Below, piece after piece: positions 6,533 to 6,584 of a stretch of DNA of 6,584 bases. The translations under genes and the position numbers were made by a program. Numbering within the stretch: the first letter of the stretch is position 1; every line of letters begins with the position of its first letter. The notes beneath the pieces are model-generated. The model searched no databases. It was not told the origin of the DNA and saw only the letters and a program-made list of their open reading frames with translations. Source of the DNA: an uncultured Phaeodactylibacter sp. (GTDB lineage Bacteria > Bacteroidota > Bacteroidia > Chitinophagales > Saprospiraceae); NCBI GenBank assembly GCA_913062745.1, contig CAJXXJ010000227.1:1-6584 (forward strand), read 5' to 3'.

Positions 6533-6584
6533 ACCGGTACAACGGCCGGCGCCCCGCATGGTTTAATACAGCACCCGGAACCAG

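Noticed and set aside
6533..6559. Upstream ATG at 6557-6559 as the DUF427 start
   Set aside because: The extra nine residues (MRGAGRCTG) do not resemble the family N-terminus, whereas MNKKRIPPKPGQ does.

Overview
The window looks like an ordinary chromosomal stretch from a Bacteroidota bacterium of medium to high GC. The evidence for this is modest. A clean TAnnTTTG element (the -7 consensus of that phylum) lies just upstream of prfC, convincing Shine-Dalgarno sequences are absent before the gene starts, and the protein flavours fit. I cannot name a genus.

Layout. From the left edge to 2107, two plus-strand genes lie almost end to end: the 3' part of an M17 leucyl aminopeptidase and, 3 bases later, an ATP-grasp ligase of unknown substrate. 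A full-length prfC (release factor 3) converges on them from the minus strand (2109-3698), with one base between the two stop codons. A 363-base divergent intergenic region (3699-4061) follows. It holds the prfC promoter and a long imperfect palindrome of about 114 bases, flanked by an 8-base direct repeat, which resembles a small non-autonomous insertion (MITE-like). A monovalent cation:proton antiporter with a C-terminal RCK/TrkA-N nucleotide-binding domain occupies 4062-5945 on the plus strand. A DUF427 protein (6035-6532, minus strand) converges on it, with a small hairpin in the 89-base gap that could terminate transcription.

How the genes work together. Only the aminopeptidase/ATP-grasp pair looks co-transcribed; a peptidase beside a possible peptide-bond-forming ligase may mean a shared substrate, but that is inference. 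prfC serves translation termination, the antiporter serves pH and cation homeostasis, and the DUF427 gene has no known role. I see no phage genes, transposase, CRISPR array, tRNA, rRNA or defence system. The part least explained by known features is the palindromic element between prfC and the antiporter, which also carries two overlapping, opposite-facing -7-like sequences.
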